Assembly (NCBI GenBank): GCA_037127315.1
Contig: JBBBDQ010000192.1
Span: 1,349,501 to 1,413,500 of the forward strand
Direction of reading: 5' to 3'
Length of the DNA: 64,000 nt
Origin: Ascarosepion bandense
Lineage: Eukaryota; Mollusca; Cephalopoda; Sepiida; Sepiidae
Below are positions 20,690 through 31,758 of the stretch, one piece after another. The position numbers and the translations under genes are program-made. The notes beneath the pieces were generated by a model that worked only from the letters and a program-made list of their open reading frames with translations, searched no databases and was not told the origin of the DNA. The stretch's first letter is position 1. Every line of letters starts with the position of its first letter.

Positions 20690-20835
20690 GTCATCCGCAG
20701 ACAGATCTGTTTCGCTGTATCACAGCTCATCAGTATCGTTAGACTCCGATCGCCTCCTCACCCAGGATTGAAACCCGACCGAATTGGCATCAGTCGGCGA
20801 TTCTACCTCTGGGCCACGAGCGGCCGGTAGAAGAA
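20690..20835 (-). repeat. tRNA-derived SINE-like sequence
   Basis: Read on the minus strand, 20832-20750 has an A-box-like TGGCCCAGAGG near its start and a B-box-like GGTTTCAATCC about 40 bases on, followed by GGGTGAGGAGGCGATCGGAG. The spacing is that of a tRNA internal promoter for RNA polymerase III. The strand could not fold into a perfect cloverleaf, so a SINE or tRNA pseudogene is more likely than a functional tRNA. Confidence 0.6.
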
Positions 20836-21495
20836 GGCAGACTTATATTGATTTGTTTTCTTCTCTTCTTCCAAAAAATACCCTGTCTTGACCATTTGTA
20901 GGAAATTCAGTAAAACCGAGCATTCCCGATCTATAACATCAAACAACATAAATGAAGTCTTGATTGGTTGCCATTTTCTGGGGGAACTTATATCATGCAC
21001 ATCGTAAAGCTAGTAGCAAATTTTTAGTCTGGGTGTGGGCCGAATACTGATCATATTTGGTTGGGTCGCCTATCGAAGAAGTCTGTTGTTTATTTCGACC
21101 CAAAACTTCTAGTGATATAGGAGCAACAACACTGATGATGCACTTAGATTCTGTACTTAAAGGTGTATTCTTAATAACATGCAAGATTTCAGAGTTCCAG
21201 CATCACTCCTTTATAGTCAGCCTACAAACATTTCAGCCCACCCTTGTATATTAAATAAATCATAAAGAACCACTACACACAAAATCTATACAGTTATTAA
21301 ACATACAAAATATTACATATATCTGTTATTTTTTCAATTTCCATAAAAAGTCATAACATCTGAATAATACAAGTCACATTATCTTAGATACAGGAGATAG
21401 TTTTGATAATATGGAATCATTAGAATGAACAAATTACTAAAGTAATTATTTTTTAAAATATTGTCATGATAACACATAGAAAAATAATATAAATC
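20836..21495. other. no gene recognised
   Basis: Mixed-complexity sequence to about 21260, then AT-rich. Short frames on both strands carry no recognisable domain. It may be the body of the SINE-linked repeat or intron. Confidence 0.4.
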
Positions 21496-21499
21496 TGCA

Positions 21500-21925
21500 A
21501 AGTGGTTGATTCCGACCTGGTAGCTCAACTCCAATTACTTTCTCACCAACATAATGTGGCTTCCTTCTGTCTCTTCTACAAATCCTTTCATGGCTTCTGC
21601 TCTGATGAGCTTAGCCCCCTGATGCCCCCTCTGCATGAATTTGGTTGAGCTACTAGACTAGTGACTAGGTACTGATCAAATGTAATCACAACTTCTACTC
21701 TATCAGCTTCTTTGCTCGCATTTCCCACCTGTGGAATTCCTTTCTGCATACTTGCTTCCCTGACAGCTCCAATCTCCAGAAACTCAAATGCAATGTCAAT
21801 TGCCATCGCTTATCTCCTTGACAAGCATCCTTTCCCTGACAACCCTTATATCATGTTCTTCTTTCCCCTCTACTCTCATGCAGAAGAAGTACTGCTTTGC
21901 TTGGGGTGAAATGATTATAAAAAAA
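21500..21925 (+). mobile_element. LINE family C 3' fragment
   Basis: Matches the 3' end of the LINE at 25255-27290: both read A-S-x-C-L-F-Y-K, then E-L-S-x-L-x-x-P-L-H-E-F, then a P-x-C-x-x-P/N-x-x-x-x-x-x-P segment. Both end near a TTG.TTGGGGT.AAA.GATTAT motif followed by A's. It is a 5'-truncated copy with several frame breaks. Confidence 0.75.
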
Positions 21926-22385
21926 AATATCAAAGAGAATGTATCCTACTTACAACATTTTAGTGAATACTACAGTATACACTTCAACTTTTTAACTCAA
22001 AAAATTAATCCTTTTTATAAATTCAAGTTTAAGAATAGCAAAAATGCTATATTACTAAAATTTACAATATATATCTTCAAAAATATGGATCTTTGTCAAA
22101 CTTTCTCCATATGAAAACTCAAGTCAATTCCTATATTTCAGATAATGTATCAAATCTATCACAGGTTTATGGCTGAAACCTTGAAGGCCATATTGATTCT
22201 TTTAACTTGCATATTATTCTGTTTTCAATTTATGGATCAACTTTTTAGTATTTTAATTTGTAAATATATCTTCCCATATTCCTTATTCAGGAAACTATTA
22301 TAAGTTACAAAAGCTGTAATCAGAAACCATTCATTCGTTTTATATCAAACTTCATGATAAATGAAAAAAGAAAAGAATGATATTA

Positions 22386-23540
22386 ACACATCACTCAATA
22401 AGTCCCGAGCCTGACATTGCACCACTAATAAAAAATCCATATGAGTTTTATGAAGTACTAACCTTCAAATGGCACGTGACACAATTTGGGCCCAATCGGA
22501 TTATTACTTTACAAATAAAAGTTATTTAAGTGAAGCTACTGTTGCAACTTTTCAAAACAATGGAAAAATCTGAATTTTGTGTGTTGATAAAGTATTGCTT
22601 TCTCCTGGGAAAAAATACTGTTCAAGCAAAGCAATGGTTTGATAAGTGTTTATTCAGACTCTGCTTTGTCAGAAACAACGGTTAATGATGTTGAATGCTC
22701 AGGTCACCCCAAATTGGCAGTTGTCCCAGAAAACACCAAAAAATTTGGTTGACCATAAATTGAAGTTGCATAAAATAGCAGAGGAGTTGAACATATCAGA
22801 AGGCAGGGTATTCACCATTGTGCATGAACATTTGTCAATGAGAAAGCTGTGTTCAAAGTGGGTGCCACATTTGTTCACAGTTGATCAAAAACAGCAACGC
22901 GTCAACAATTCAGAGTGTTTTGCAAATGTTTCAAAGCACCGGATTCAAATCAACAGTCAGCTGAATGGACAGCAGCAGGTGAAAGCCATCCAAAGTGACC
23001 AAAGACACAAACATCAGCAGATGAGGTTCTGGCCTCCATATTTTGGGATGTGCAAAGTATTTTGTTCACTGATTACTTTGAGAAAGGAACAACCATCAAT
23101 AGTGAATATTATATAGCATTATTGGTGCATTTGAAGGAAGAAATCACCAAAAACTGGCCGCAAATTAAGAAGAAAAAATGATCTTTCACCAAGAAAATGC
23201 ACCGTATCACAAGTTGATCACAACGATAGCAAAACTAGATGAATTGTACTTTGAATTGCTTCCCCATCTACCACATTCTTCAGATCTGGCTCCCAGCAAC
23301 TACTGGTTGTTTGCAGACCTCAAAAGAATAGAGATTTGGCTTCAATGAAGAAGTAATATCGAAAACTGTGGTGCATTTTGAGGGCAAAGACAAATCATTC
23401 TTCAAAATGCATTGAATTGTTAGAGAAGCATTGTAAGCAGTGTATCACTCTAGAAGGTGACTATGTTGATGAATAAAGTTGAATTTTGCCTAAAAGTTGT
23501 TGTTTTATTAGTTAGGCCCAGAATTTATTGAGTGATGTGT
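22386..23540 (+). mobile_element. mariner transposon, full-length but defective (1155 bp)
   Basis: Inverted ends ACACATCACTCAATAA are present at both sides (22386 on, and 23540 back). They are flanked by TA dinucleotides (22384-22385 and 23541-23542), the standard Tc1/mariner target duplication. The length is close to the usual 1.2-1.3 kb. It is inserted about 40 bp downstream of the fourth NOL8-like exon, in the intron, and in the opposite orientation to that gene. Confidence 0.9.
22560..23478 (+). pseudogene. mariner transposase pseudogene
   Basis: The frame starts at 22560 (M-E-K-S-E-F-C-V-L-I-K-Y) with the mariner-type helix-turn-helix, shifts near 22650, and reads L-H-K-I-A-E-E-L-N-I-S-E-G and H-L-S-M-R-K-L-C-S-K-W-V-P. 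It later reads F-H-Q-E-N-A-P-Y-H (near 23183, where the usual catalytic D is E) and L-P-H-L-P-H-S-S-D-L-A-P-S-N-Y (near 23265, third catalytic D). It ends with L-E-G-D-Y-V-D-E. Several frameshifts make it non-functional. The enzyme would cut and paste the element. Confidence 0.88.
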
Positions 23541-23577
23541 TATCTTTACTACAAATAATGTCTAATATGAAAATTAC

Positions 23578-23710
23578 CTTTAATCCTGGAATCTTGGTGC
23601 CTGGAACAGCACTTTTTATATCAAATTTTTTGACATTTTCAGATTTCACTATTTCCTTTGTTTTGATTTCACAGTTTTGTTGCCGACATTCAGCAATCTG
23701 TTCAAGTAAC
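23578..23710 (-). CDS. NOL8: NOL8-like gene, fourth coding exon (133 bp)
   Basis: Bounded on the minus strand by TCTCTTTCAG and AAG|GTAATT. The first base completes the lysine codon split with exon three. It reads L-L-E-Q-I-A-E-C-R-Q-Q-N-C-E-I, a charged region, then S-A-V-P-G-T-K-I-P-G-L-K. The A-V-P-G-T-x-x-P-G motif is conserved in NOL8 just after the RRM. It ends in phase 0, which agrees with the fifth exon. The coding sequence is intact even though a mariner ends 37 bp away. Confidence 0.88.
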
Positions 23711-24016
23711 CTGAAAGAGAAAATAACTTTTATATTTTGTATAACTTTATCATTCTACAAATAACAAATAAAACAAGAAATTCAAATAAAAGTAAAAATA
23801 ATTTAGAGAGATACAAAATCATCAAATAAAAGTGATGTTCTTTTTTCACTGATAGAAGAAAACTAGCTTCTGGAAAAAAAAAGTAAAGAAAATTTTGAAA
23901 TGTAACTTTTATTATAGATTTTTTTTCCTATTAAAAATTAGTGAAATTAGTAAAATATTATTTCATAATCATAAATCTAAAAGTGAACAATGAAATAACA
24001 AAAACAAAACACTTAC

Positions 24017-24095
24017 TTGTGATAGAAACATTCTTTCGCTATTTCAACACATATCTCTTTCGATTTCCACTTTGTATTATTCAATAATGAGATAC
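24017..24095 (-). CDS. NOL8: NOL8-like gene, third coding exon (79 bp, end of RRM)
   Basis: Flanked on the minus strand by TTATCTTTAG and AA|GTAAGT. Starting in phase 1 it reads I-S-L-L-N-N-T-K-W-K then V-E-I-A-K-E-C-F-Y-H-K. This corresponds to the last helix and strand of the NOL8 RRM (S-V-L-N-K-T-K-W-K and L-A-K-E-S-F in the vertebrate protein). The RRM binds RNA in the nucleolus. The match in both splice sites and sequence makes this a secure exon. Confidence 0.9.
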
Positions 24096-24099
24096 CTAA

Positions 24100-25050
24100 A
24101 GATAAATTACAATTTTTTTTTGATGAAGGAAGCAACAGAATATCAATATAGTATTCATAGAATATAAATTCCTATATTACCAAATGTCTTAAATGTTTTA
24201 TCCTCATACTTAATTCTATAACCAAATGTCTTTTCCAATAAAAGTAACTTAGAACCAGGCCAAAAAAAAAAATTATCAAAAGTATGATTTTTCTTTTTAC
24301 ATTGTCATTTGCTCAGAGTATTTTTTATTTTTTTAAAGTTATATTTTTAGAATTTTAATAAAACCGTGACATATGAAACTGAATTTATACATTTTATTCC
24401 TAGAGAATGACAAAAACATTAAATACTGTTTATTTATTCAATTGTTTATTTACAGGATTATAAATTTATAATCTGTAATTAACTAGCATGATACAAAAAT
24501 TTAATTTTTTTTTTCTAAACATAAATTCTTTCAAACATTTTCTGTAAAGCATTTGCATAAATTTTGAAATTTAATATTTTGTACTCAGCCTTTAATGTTT
24601 TGATTGTCAACATTTTGATCATAGTTAACCCAATTTATTTTTCCTTTGAAGTTCTAGGTACTGATTTGGGTTCAGGGAATATTTTCAACTTGTTCCCCCC
24701 CCCTCTCTCTCTCTTATATACAAATAAAAGTATATATATATGAAATTATCTTGTAGTGACTAGTAAGAGATCTCATGACTTTAAGGAAGTTAAAACCTAA
24801 TAAATTTGATTTTTCTTTTGAATTTCTTTTTAAATTGGAGTAGATAGATCCTACTATTGCCTGGTTCATATGTTTCCCTCTTCTTTTGAATAGGAGTAGA
24901 GGCTCATCCCTTGATCCCTGTTTAGGAAGGGATTCTTGGTTTTCTTTCCTCTCCTCAGGTCTTAATAGTGGTGCTGTCGCAAGTATTTTTGTAATGTGTG
25001 TGGATGGTAGCAATGACTCTTCATACTGAGGGTACTGAATTGGCAATTTC
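24100..25050. other. intron sequence with a C/CT microsatellite
   Basis: AT-rich intron DNA of the NOL8-like gene. A C10 run followed by (CT)n lies at 24696-24716, then a short TA run. No other feature is recognised before the LINE at about 25255. Confidence 0.55.
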
Positions 25051-25254
25051 CTGGTTGCTGCTCCTGACTGGTAGTTAGGAGCCCAAACTTTGGATAATGT
25101 CTTGAGTGGCTGCTCTGATCAACAGTTGAATAATATCAGGGTTCTTGTAGTGCCATGTCGTGTGGGTAACCCTGAGACCACATTATGCTGCAAACTGCGC
25201 TAGTTCCCTTCCAATACATGTTGCATTTGACGACTGAATGTTACTACTACTCTA

Positions 25255-27290
25255 GCTACAGCGGACAAGGCCGAATGCTTTGCTCACAGATTCACCACCA
25301 ACTCCACATTTGATTCCTCTGGAGTATTTACACCAGATTTCCCACCTAGAACTGAGGCTCAACTGAGTGACATCCCCTCATTGGTCTCTAACATAATTTC
25401 AAAGCTTGACCTCCATAAGGCGAATAGAGGTGACAGAATTCCAGTCATCGTCATGAAGAAATATGCTCCTGAACTCTCCTCTCTTCTCTCAAAACTCTAC
25501 AACTACTGCCTCTCTGCTTCTTGTTTTCCTATCTGCTGGAAGTCTTCCTCTGTGGTTCCAGTTTTTAAGAACTCTGGAGAACTCTCAGATTCCCGTAATT
25601 ATCATCCTATCAGCCTCCTACTGATTTTTGGCAAAGCGTTCGAGGCTATTATTAATGTTGGGGTGGTTCAACATCTCACAGCCCTCGACAAACATTATGA
25701 TATTTGCCAATATACAAATGACCATCACAAAATATATATACCAGGTTCTCGATAAGAACAGTGAAGCTCGAGCTGTTACCCTGGATATTGCTAAAGCATT
25801 TGACAGAGTCTGGCACATTAGCCTTCTGTGCATGTTCCAGGGCTATGATATAATTAGATGCTTGTTTGATTTAATTTAATCACTCCAATCAAATCACATA
25901 ATGAAGGTGGTATTGAATGGGCATGCTTCCAGATCTTATAAGAACATGGGTGTCTCTCAAGGCTCTATTCTAGGTCCTATGCTATTCTGAAATTCATTAA
26001 CAATCTCCCTGATGTAATCAGATCCCAAGTAGGCATCTATACTGACAACACCAACATTTACTTCTGCCTTAATAAGAAATCTGCCAAGGCTGACAAAGCA
26101 AACCTTGCTGCTGATCTTGAAAAGGATCTTCAATCTGTGGTGAACTGGGATAAGAAATGGCTTGTAAATTTTAATGCTTCCAAAACAAAGCTGCTATCCT
26201 TCTTTTTTTTTTTTTTTTATAAGCGTTTCACCCCAAGCAAGGCATTTCACTGCCACTACTGCGTAAGGGGCTACATAGAGTGGAGAAAGGGTGGTTAAAT
26301 ATAGGAAATGTCAGAGGGTGGGTGGTAGGCGAGTAAGGATACCGAGAATGAGGGTTGGGTAGATGAGAGTGTTCTGAGAATAATTGGGAGTTAGTGTGAT
26401 AGGAGGTGTTTATTGACCCTATATTTTAAACTTTAACCACCATAGACAATCGCTCATACCCACCATCAACATGGATCAGGCTAGTCTCCCTGAAAACAAT
26501 ACATTGCACCTCCTCAGCCTAACTCTCACAGCCAATCTCAAGTGGAACAACTATATTGAATCAATAGCTAAATATACTGCTAAGAAGGTCGGATCACTGT
26601 TCTCGTCAGAATCCATCTTGGACATATACAAATCTACCATCTACCTGTGCATTGAATACTGTTGTCACATCTGGTCGAGCACCCCTGCTATTCATCTCAA
26701 GGTTCTTGACAAAATCCAAAAGAGAATCTGCAATGTAATTGATCCTGACTTGACAGCTCGAATCCAGTCACTTTCTCATCGATAAAATGTGGCTTCCCTC
26801 TGTCTCTTCTACAAATATTTTCACAGCTTTTGCTTCAATGAACTTAGCTCCCTGGTGTCCCCTCTGCATGAATTTACTTGAGCTACTAGACTGACAATTA
26901 GATCCCACTCTTTTACAGTGAAAACAATAAAATGTAATCACATGTTCTATTCTATCAGCTTCTTTTCTTGCACTTCCCACCTGCGGAACACCCTTCCATA
27001 TACTTGCTTCCCTGATAGCTACAATCTCCCAGAGTTTAAATGCAACATTAATTGCCATCTCTTATCTCCTTGACTCCCTCCTTTCCTTGACAGCCCCTTG
27101 TTCTTCACCTTTTCTGCTCTACTGTCACGCAGCTCCCTTCACATCAGTGTTTCCATTCTTCTCTCAACCATTCTACGACACACCCTGTCATAACCTGTTC
27201 CTGCTTTTCTTCACTACTCTTATGTGATCTCCTGTGTACCAGTGACAGTAATGCCTTGATTGGGGTAAAACGATTATATAAAAAAATATA
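25255..27290 (+). mobile_element. LINE family C (CR1/Jockey-like) reverse transcriptase remnant
   Basis: Starts in a spacer before the reverse transcriptase and ends near TTGATTGGGGTAAAACG followed by A-rich sequence. Frames cover K-L-D-L-H-K-A-N (fingers), W-K-S-S-S-V-V-P-V-F-K-N-S-G and Y-H-P-I-S-L-L (25560-25625), L-D-I-A-K-A-F-D-R-V-W-H (25785-25815), M-G-V-S-Q-G-S-I-L-G-P (25950-25980) and the palm site, which is I-Y-T-D-N instead of Y-A-D-D (about 26035-26050). The distal part (26471-26785) shows L-T-L-T-A-N-L-K-W-N-N-Y-I and later Y-C-C-H-I-W-S. Many stops and shifts show long inactivity. It is interrupted by a minus-strand insertion at about 26197-26425. Confidence 0.85.
26197..26425 (-). 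mobile_element. family C LINE 3' end nested in a family C LINE
   Basis: The insertion starts (forward) with a T18 run at about 26201, which is the poly-A tail on the minus strand. Next to it, the minus strand reads TGCTTGGGGTGAAACGCTTAT, the same 3' end signature as the host LINE (GATTGGGGTAAAACGATTAT) and the 21500-21925 copy. The reverse-transcriptase reading of the host copy stops on one side and resumes on the other. It is therefore a short 5'-truncated copy of the same family, inserted in the opposite orientation. Confidence 0.75.
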
Positions 27291-27429
27291 TATAATTGCA
27301 ATTATTTATCATTATGTGTTTATTTAAATTTTGTTGTTTTATAATTCAAAAACATTTTTATAATTTTATGAATACAACATTTATTCATAGTTATTTCTTT
27401 ACAAAATAGTACATTATACACAATTATTG

Positions 27430-27885
27430 GAATTGTTAAGGTAAGCTTGACATATTTAGGAAGGCTATTAGAATAGTAAAAAAAAACTATACTGGAATCA
27501 GACTGCTTGAATACAGACAGAAAATGAACTCAGTAAATATACAAAAATAGAAAGAAGTGTAAGACAAGGATGTTTTCTTTACCAGACTTATTCATTCTAC
27601 AGTGAGATGATTCTGAGAGAATTAGAAGTCATACCAAGATTCATTATTGGCAACCATAATCTTAACAACATAAGATATGTAGATGACATAATGTTGATAG
27701 CAGACTTAGAAAAGAAGCTACAAGAATGTAGTTCTTGTAGAAGGTAGGGAAGGAAGGACTAAATCTCAATTGCAAAAAGACAGAATGCAGAGTCATTATC
27801 AAAAGGAACAGCACAACTTGCAAATTGGAGATACTAAAATCAAACAAGTAAAACAATTTTAAAATGGGAATAATCAAGCTTTGAT
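27430..27885 (+). mobile_element. LINE family A copy 3 (reverse transcriptase fragment)
   Basis: Corresponds to about 9040-9480 of copy 1: N-E-L/F-S-x-Y-T-K-I-E-R, then E-M-I-L-R-E-L-E-V-I-P, N-L-N-N-I-R-Y-V-D-D-I and K-K-L-Q-E. The active site is Y-V-D-D (27676-27687). Frame breaks are frequent, and both ends of the element are missing. Confidence 0.8.
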
Positions 27886-28463
27886 CATATAAGGGTTTGG
27901 TTTGGTTTGTTCAGGTATTACGGCATATCAACCTCAATGGGTCATTTAATGCTGACAAAATTTTATTGTTGGTAATATTTTCATAAATCTATTTCTGAAA
28001 AAAAAAATCTATTTCTGGAAAAATTATTTTTTGAAAGTTCTATTTCTGATAATAATTTTCTTTCAATTATGCATCACTAGTAATATTTTTCTTTTTTAAA
28101 AAATGTATAACTGATAATATATATTTTCTTTTTTCTAAAATATATACTTGGCAATATTATTTTTCAAAAATGCATTGTTTTTGTTTTGTTTTTTTTTAGA
28201 TTTTTCTGTAGATTCCAATTTCTTTAATGAAATTTATGATGTTACTTGTATTAGTATTTTCGAATAGATCCTTTAGGTTATCCAATTTGTGGTATTTGCT
28301 AAGGATTCGTCAGAGATTATGCCAATTTAGTAGGATGTGTTTAACTGTAAATGATTCTTTGCATGGGATACATGCTGGAGGTACCTCATTTATTAAGAGA
28401 TATTGGTGGTTTATGAATATGTATGACCAATACGGAGTCTGGCTAGAACCACCTCCTCTCTCC

Positions 28464-29070
28464 TTATCTTTCTTGAACTTGCCAGTCTTTCACCAATAAT
28501 GGGTTGAATGTTAAAAAGTTTGTTGTTATCACAGTTGTTCCATAATTGCTGTCATTTGTCTTTAATCTGAAGTCCATATGAAGCAACATTACTTTAGAGG
28601 GAGCCATGTTCAGAGATTCCGTGGCCATTTTGTCTACTTTTCCATTTCCTTGTATGACAATATGGTTTGGTATCCAGCATAAAACTATTACTGTATCTTT
28701 TTCCTTATAAATGGAGTCAAACCTATTTAAGAACTTATTAATTAAAAGGTTTTTCATGTTTTTATGCTTCAAAGCTGTGAGAACAGATAATGAGTCTAAA
28801 AAGATGATGAATCTGACTCACGAGATTTTATAATATCTAAAGCTGTGCACTGAAGACAGAAGGCTTGTCAGGCAATGTTTTCAGCATTATTATGTTGTCA
28901 AGTGTAGCAGAACACCCCACTCTGTCCAACATTTCAGAACCATCTGTGTGTATATGCTTATAGTTTGGGTGCACTTGTAGAACATTATGAATTTCTTCTA
29001 TATAATTAGATAAGTTAGAATTGATTTTGGAATATTTGGTAAGGTTTAACAAAATCATAGGGTACTTCAT
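28464..29070 (-). pseudogene. LINE RNase H domain
   Basis: First catalytic region as H-I-H-T-D-G-S near 28955, then a gap with a frame break. The distal motif is V-L-C-W-I-P-N-H-I-V-I-Q-G-N-G-K-V-D-K near 28690-28635, carrying the usual W-I-P-x-H-x-x-x-x-G-N-x-x-x-D pattern with the catalytic aspartate. RNase H would remove the RNA template after reverse transcription. Confidence 0.8.
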
Positions 29071-29339
29071 TAACCAGGGAAGATTTTTTTGAGATGGAGG
29101 ATTTAAGTATAATAGTTGGATTTAATTGTGTTTCGTTGACTAGCCTTTTCATATAAAGGCCAAAAGGTTTGATGGTATTTTTTTTTATTAAAAAGAAATT
29201 CATATTTAGGGTTGAAGGTACAGTGATATGAAGGGTTAGTTGGACATGATTTCAGTTTTAAATAATATTATAATGCTAGTTTTTCCTGTCTCAACTTTAA
29301 GAGTGCCTCATGGGATTCTGCATATAGACTTTCAATGGG

Positions 29340-30304
29340 TTATGTTTTGAAAGCCCCCAGAGCCAGTCTTAATCTTGCATAGTGTATAAAATCAATGATT
29401 TTTAGATAGGATTTCCGAGTCAAACCATATATGAAACCTTCATAGTCCAATTTAAATCTTATTAAAGCTCTATATAATTTTAGGAGTGATATGTGATCAG
29501 CTCCCCAGTTAGTGTTTACCACAACTCGTAATAATTGTAAGGCTTTGAAATATTTCTGCTTTATGTACTGTAAGTGAGGTATGAATGTCAGTTTTTTATC
29601 AAAGAATACTCCTAGAAATTGATGCTGATCTGTTATTTCAATTTCTTTCCCTTCCAATTTCAGGTTTGGGTCATTGTGCATTTTCCTCTGATTACAGAAA
29701 TGAATACATTTTCTCTTGGTTGAGGAGAATCTAAAGCCATTTTCAATAGTCCATTGACTTAATTTATCTAGACACATTTGCAGTTGCCTTTCTGCTGTAT
29801 GCATGTTCTTTGATCTGTAACAAATCATAAGGTCATCTACGTATAAAGAACCATCAAGGCCTTGATTCAGACAGTTAACAATGTTGTTTACCGTTATGTT
29901 AAAAAGTGTAACAGATAAGATACAACCTTCTGGAACACCTTCTTGGATTTTTGAGTCTGATAGTGCTGATCTAACCCTAACCTTAAACTTCTATCTGATA
30001 AAAGTCATTTATCAATATAGGCAATCTGCCTTTTAATTCTAACTTGAATAAGTCATTCATTATTCTCAGCCTCCAAGTTGCCTATGGTACCTCTTTTATT
30101 TTGAAAACCACTCTCGAGATTAGAAATTAAACCACTAGATTCAAGATAACAGTTCAGTCTTTTATTTATTATTCTTTCTAAGATTTTGCATACAGAACAT
30201 CTGAGTGCTATAGGGCGAACGTTTTTGGAATCTGATTTATCTTTATCTGGTATAGGAATCACAACAGCTTGTTTCCAGCTCTTAGGCAATCTTACATTCA
30301 ACAA
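29340..30304 (-). pseudogene. I-type LINE reverse transcriptase fragments
   Basis: The piece 30304-30053 carries P-K-S-W-K-Q-A-V-V-I-P-I-P-D-K and R-P-I-A-L and a finger region. The piece 29828-29340 starts just after the palm active site, reading S-K-N-M-H-T-A-E-R-Q-L-Q, then Q-F-L-G-V-F-F-D-K-K-L-T and L-L-K-L-Y-R-A-L-I-R-F-K-L-D-Y. Between them the forward strand at about 29840-29850 encodes, in reverse, L-Y-V-D-D-L-M-I, an intact Y-V-D-D. Frame breaks separate the parts. Confidence 0.85.
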
Positions 30305-30832
30305 ATATAGTACTGATTTTGGAGAGAGTTATTTAAGAAATTCATAATGAATTTCACCAGGCCCAGTAGCTGTACCATGCATTTCCCTTATGATATTTAT
30401 AAGTTCATCAAGAGTAAAAGGCTGATTATATTCTTCTTTGTTGTTTGAATTAAAGTACAGCCATTTTTTGTTTTTTTTTCTGAATCCTGTCTAACTTTTG
30501 TAAATTGTTGCTTATAGTTTTCACTTGAGGAATTGTTTTTAAAAGTTTCTGCCAGTAAATTTGCTATAACCTTTTTACATATTATTTTAATATTATTTTG
30601 AGAAAGATGATTTAAAGGAGGAGATAGATTTTTACTAGCAATTTTCCTAATCATATTCCAAACTTTTTTTGGTTTTGTATTTGTGTTTATTTTCTGAAGT
30701 ATTCAATATTATTGGATAGTGATCACTACCCCATGTATTATCAAAAACTTTCCCATTATAATCCATAAATATAGCGGAATCACACAGTGATAGGTCAATA
30801 GGTAAATATGTACCTGTTATAGTGGAACATCC

Positions 30833-31075
30833 TGTTATCCCTCGAGAATGGAATGCTCTACTTTATAAAAGATGGAAATGAGCAGTACGAAGAAAAAGGT
30901 CTTAGGTGAAGGCATTCACTATTCGATAGTCGATTCCGCTCCAACCCGTGGCTTGCCTATATGTGTATTATTGTTAATTGTACCTTAGTACAATAAATCT
31001 GTATTTCTTATTCCTGGTGTGGAGTTCCATTCTTCAACTGATCATTTTATACTGTATTCCTTTTCGGGAGATATC
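30833..31075 (+). mobile_element. LTR fragment 1 with adjacent primer-site-like TTGGCGA
   Basis: A 243-bp stretch begins TGTTATCC and ends GATATCA. It holds a TTTATAAAA TATA-like motif (30860s) and CAATAAA (30992 region), followed by TTTTGGCGAAC, similar to Gypsy primer-binding sites. No internal coding follows; the sequence passes into another LTR-like unit by about 31270. Confidence 0.5.
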
Positions 31076-31270
31076 ATTTTGGCGAACTAGGAAATTTACC
31101 ACCGGATATCAATTGGCGACAGAAAAATCAAATTCACATGGAAATTTCAGTTGTCGAACAAGGATTTTGACCCCTAAGAAAATACAACCATATTAAATGA
31201 GGAGTCATAAAATATGAACCTTCAACAGTGACGACTGTAGGGTTTGATACATTCACACACACACACACAT
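31076..31270. other. LTR-element leader fragment with CA microsatellite
   Basis: Short leader after LTR fragment 1. A (CA)n run at 31254-31270 separates it from the next LTR-like unit. Confidence 0.4.
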
Positions 31271-31737
31271 GGTCATTCAGTGTTCACGTGATAACTTAGT
31301 TCCCACGCAAACGCATGCCAATAAAAGTGGGGAACGTCACGTGGTATGCTAGTTAGGATTCTGTCCCGGGAAGAGCAGACATGTTTCCCTAACTCACACA
31401 AACACATGCACAAATTTTTATTTCTCACCAGCATGCACACACAACACTAAAAAACTCCAATTGGAAACATTATGCACATTAACTTCCATTCAACCTGAAC
31501 TTTACATAAAATAACTTTCTACCGAACATTTTATGTTTCTGCCCAGACAAAGGGAAAGAACTTTTCTTTCCTTACTTTTATGAATGCGTTCAACCCTATG
31601 TAACCTTTGTTAATATATTGTTTTTCTGGTTACTTTTGCCTTTTCGTCTTTCTTATTTCCTGCTTTAATTCATGACCCAAGTTATACCGAGTCGACTCGT
31701 AAAAAACTAAAATAGAGAGGACTCATCGTCCTCTACA
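31271..31737 (+). mobile_element. LTR 2 of another retroelement (5' LTR)
   Basis: A GC-richer unit containing AATAAAA near 31320 and ending CTCTACA at 31737, right before a primer-binding-site-like sequence. The 5' boundary is uncertain. It is followed by a long leader (31760-32500) and no recognised gag. Confidence 0.55.
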
Positions 31738-31739
31738 AA

Positions 31740-31758
31740 TGGTGACCCCAACGTGATT
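31740..31758 (+). other. primer-binding site
   Basis: TGGTGACCCCAACGTGATT stands immediately after the LTR end. This TGGTGACCCC type is known from animal Gypsy/BEL elements. It marks the start of the element's internal region. Confidence 0.65.

Larger units (their letters stand above)
27886..30832 (-). mobile_element. I-type LINE (family B), copy 1 3' half: endonuclease end, RT, RNase H
   Basis: Minus-strand remnant. From right to left it encodes the end of an AP-endonuclease with G-S-D-H-Y-P-I (about 30735-30715), a reverse transcriptase (30654-29340, in pieces) and an RNase H domain (about 29070-28500). A zinc-finger-like tail follows with H-T-x-x-x-x-x-x-Y and C-x-x-C-x-x-x-x-T-V-x-H-I-L (28450-28290). 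The 3' end is marked by AACAAACCAAACCAAACCC near 27910-27890. LINEs with an RNase H after the RT belong to the I/R1/LOA group. Stops and shifts are numerous. It appears to be the 3' part of the element whose 5' half lies at 32820-34930. Confidence 0.85.

Noticed and set aside
20750..20832. Functional tRNA gene on the minus strand.
   Set aside because: A- and B-box-like motifs are present, but I could not form proper acceptor and anticodon stems; a SINE or pseudogene is likelier.
26768..27058. Minus-strand frame similar to the minus-strand frame at 21588-21806, which looked like a conserved protein.
   Set aside because: The similarity is antisense to the shared 3' end of LINE family C.
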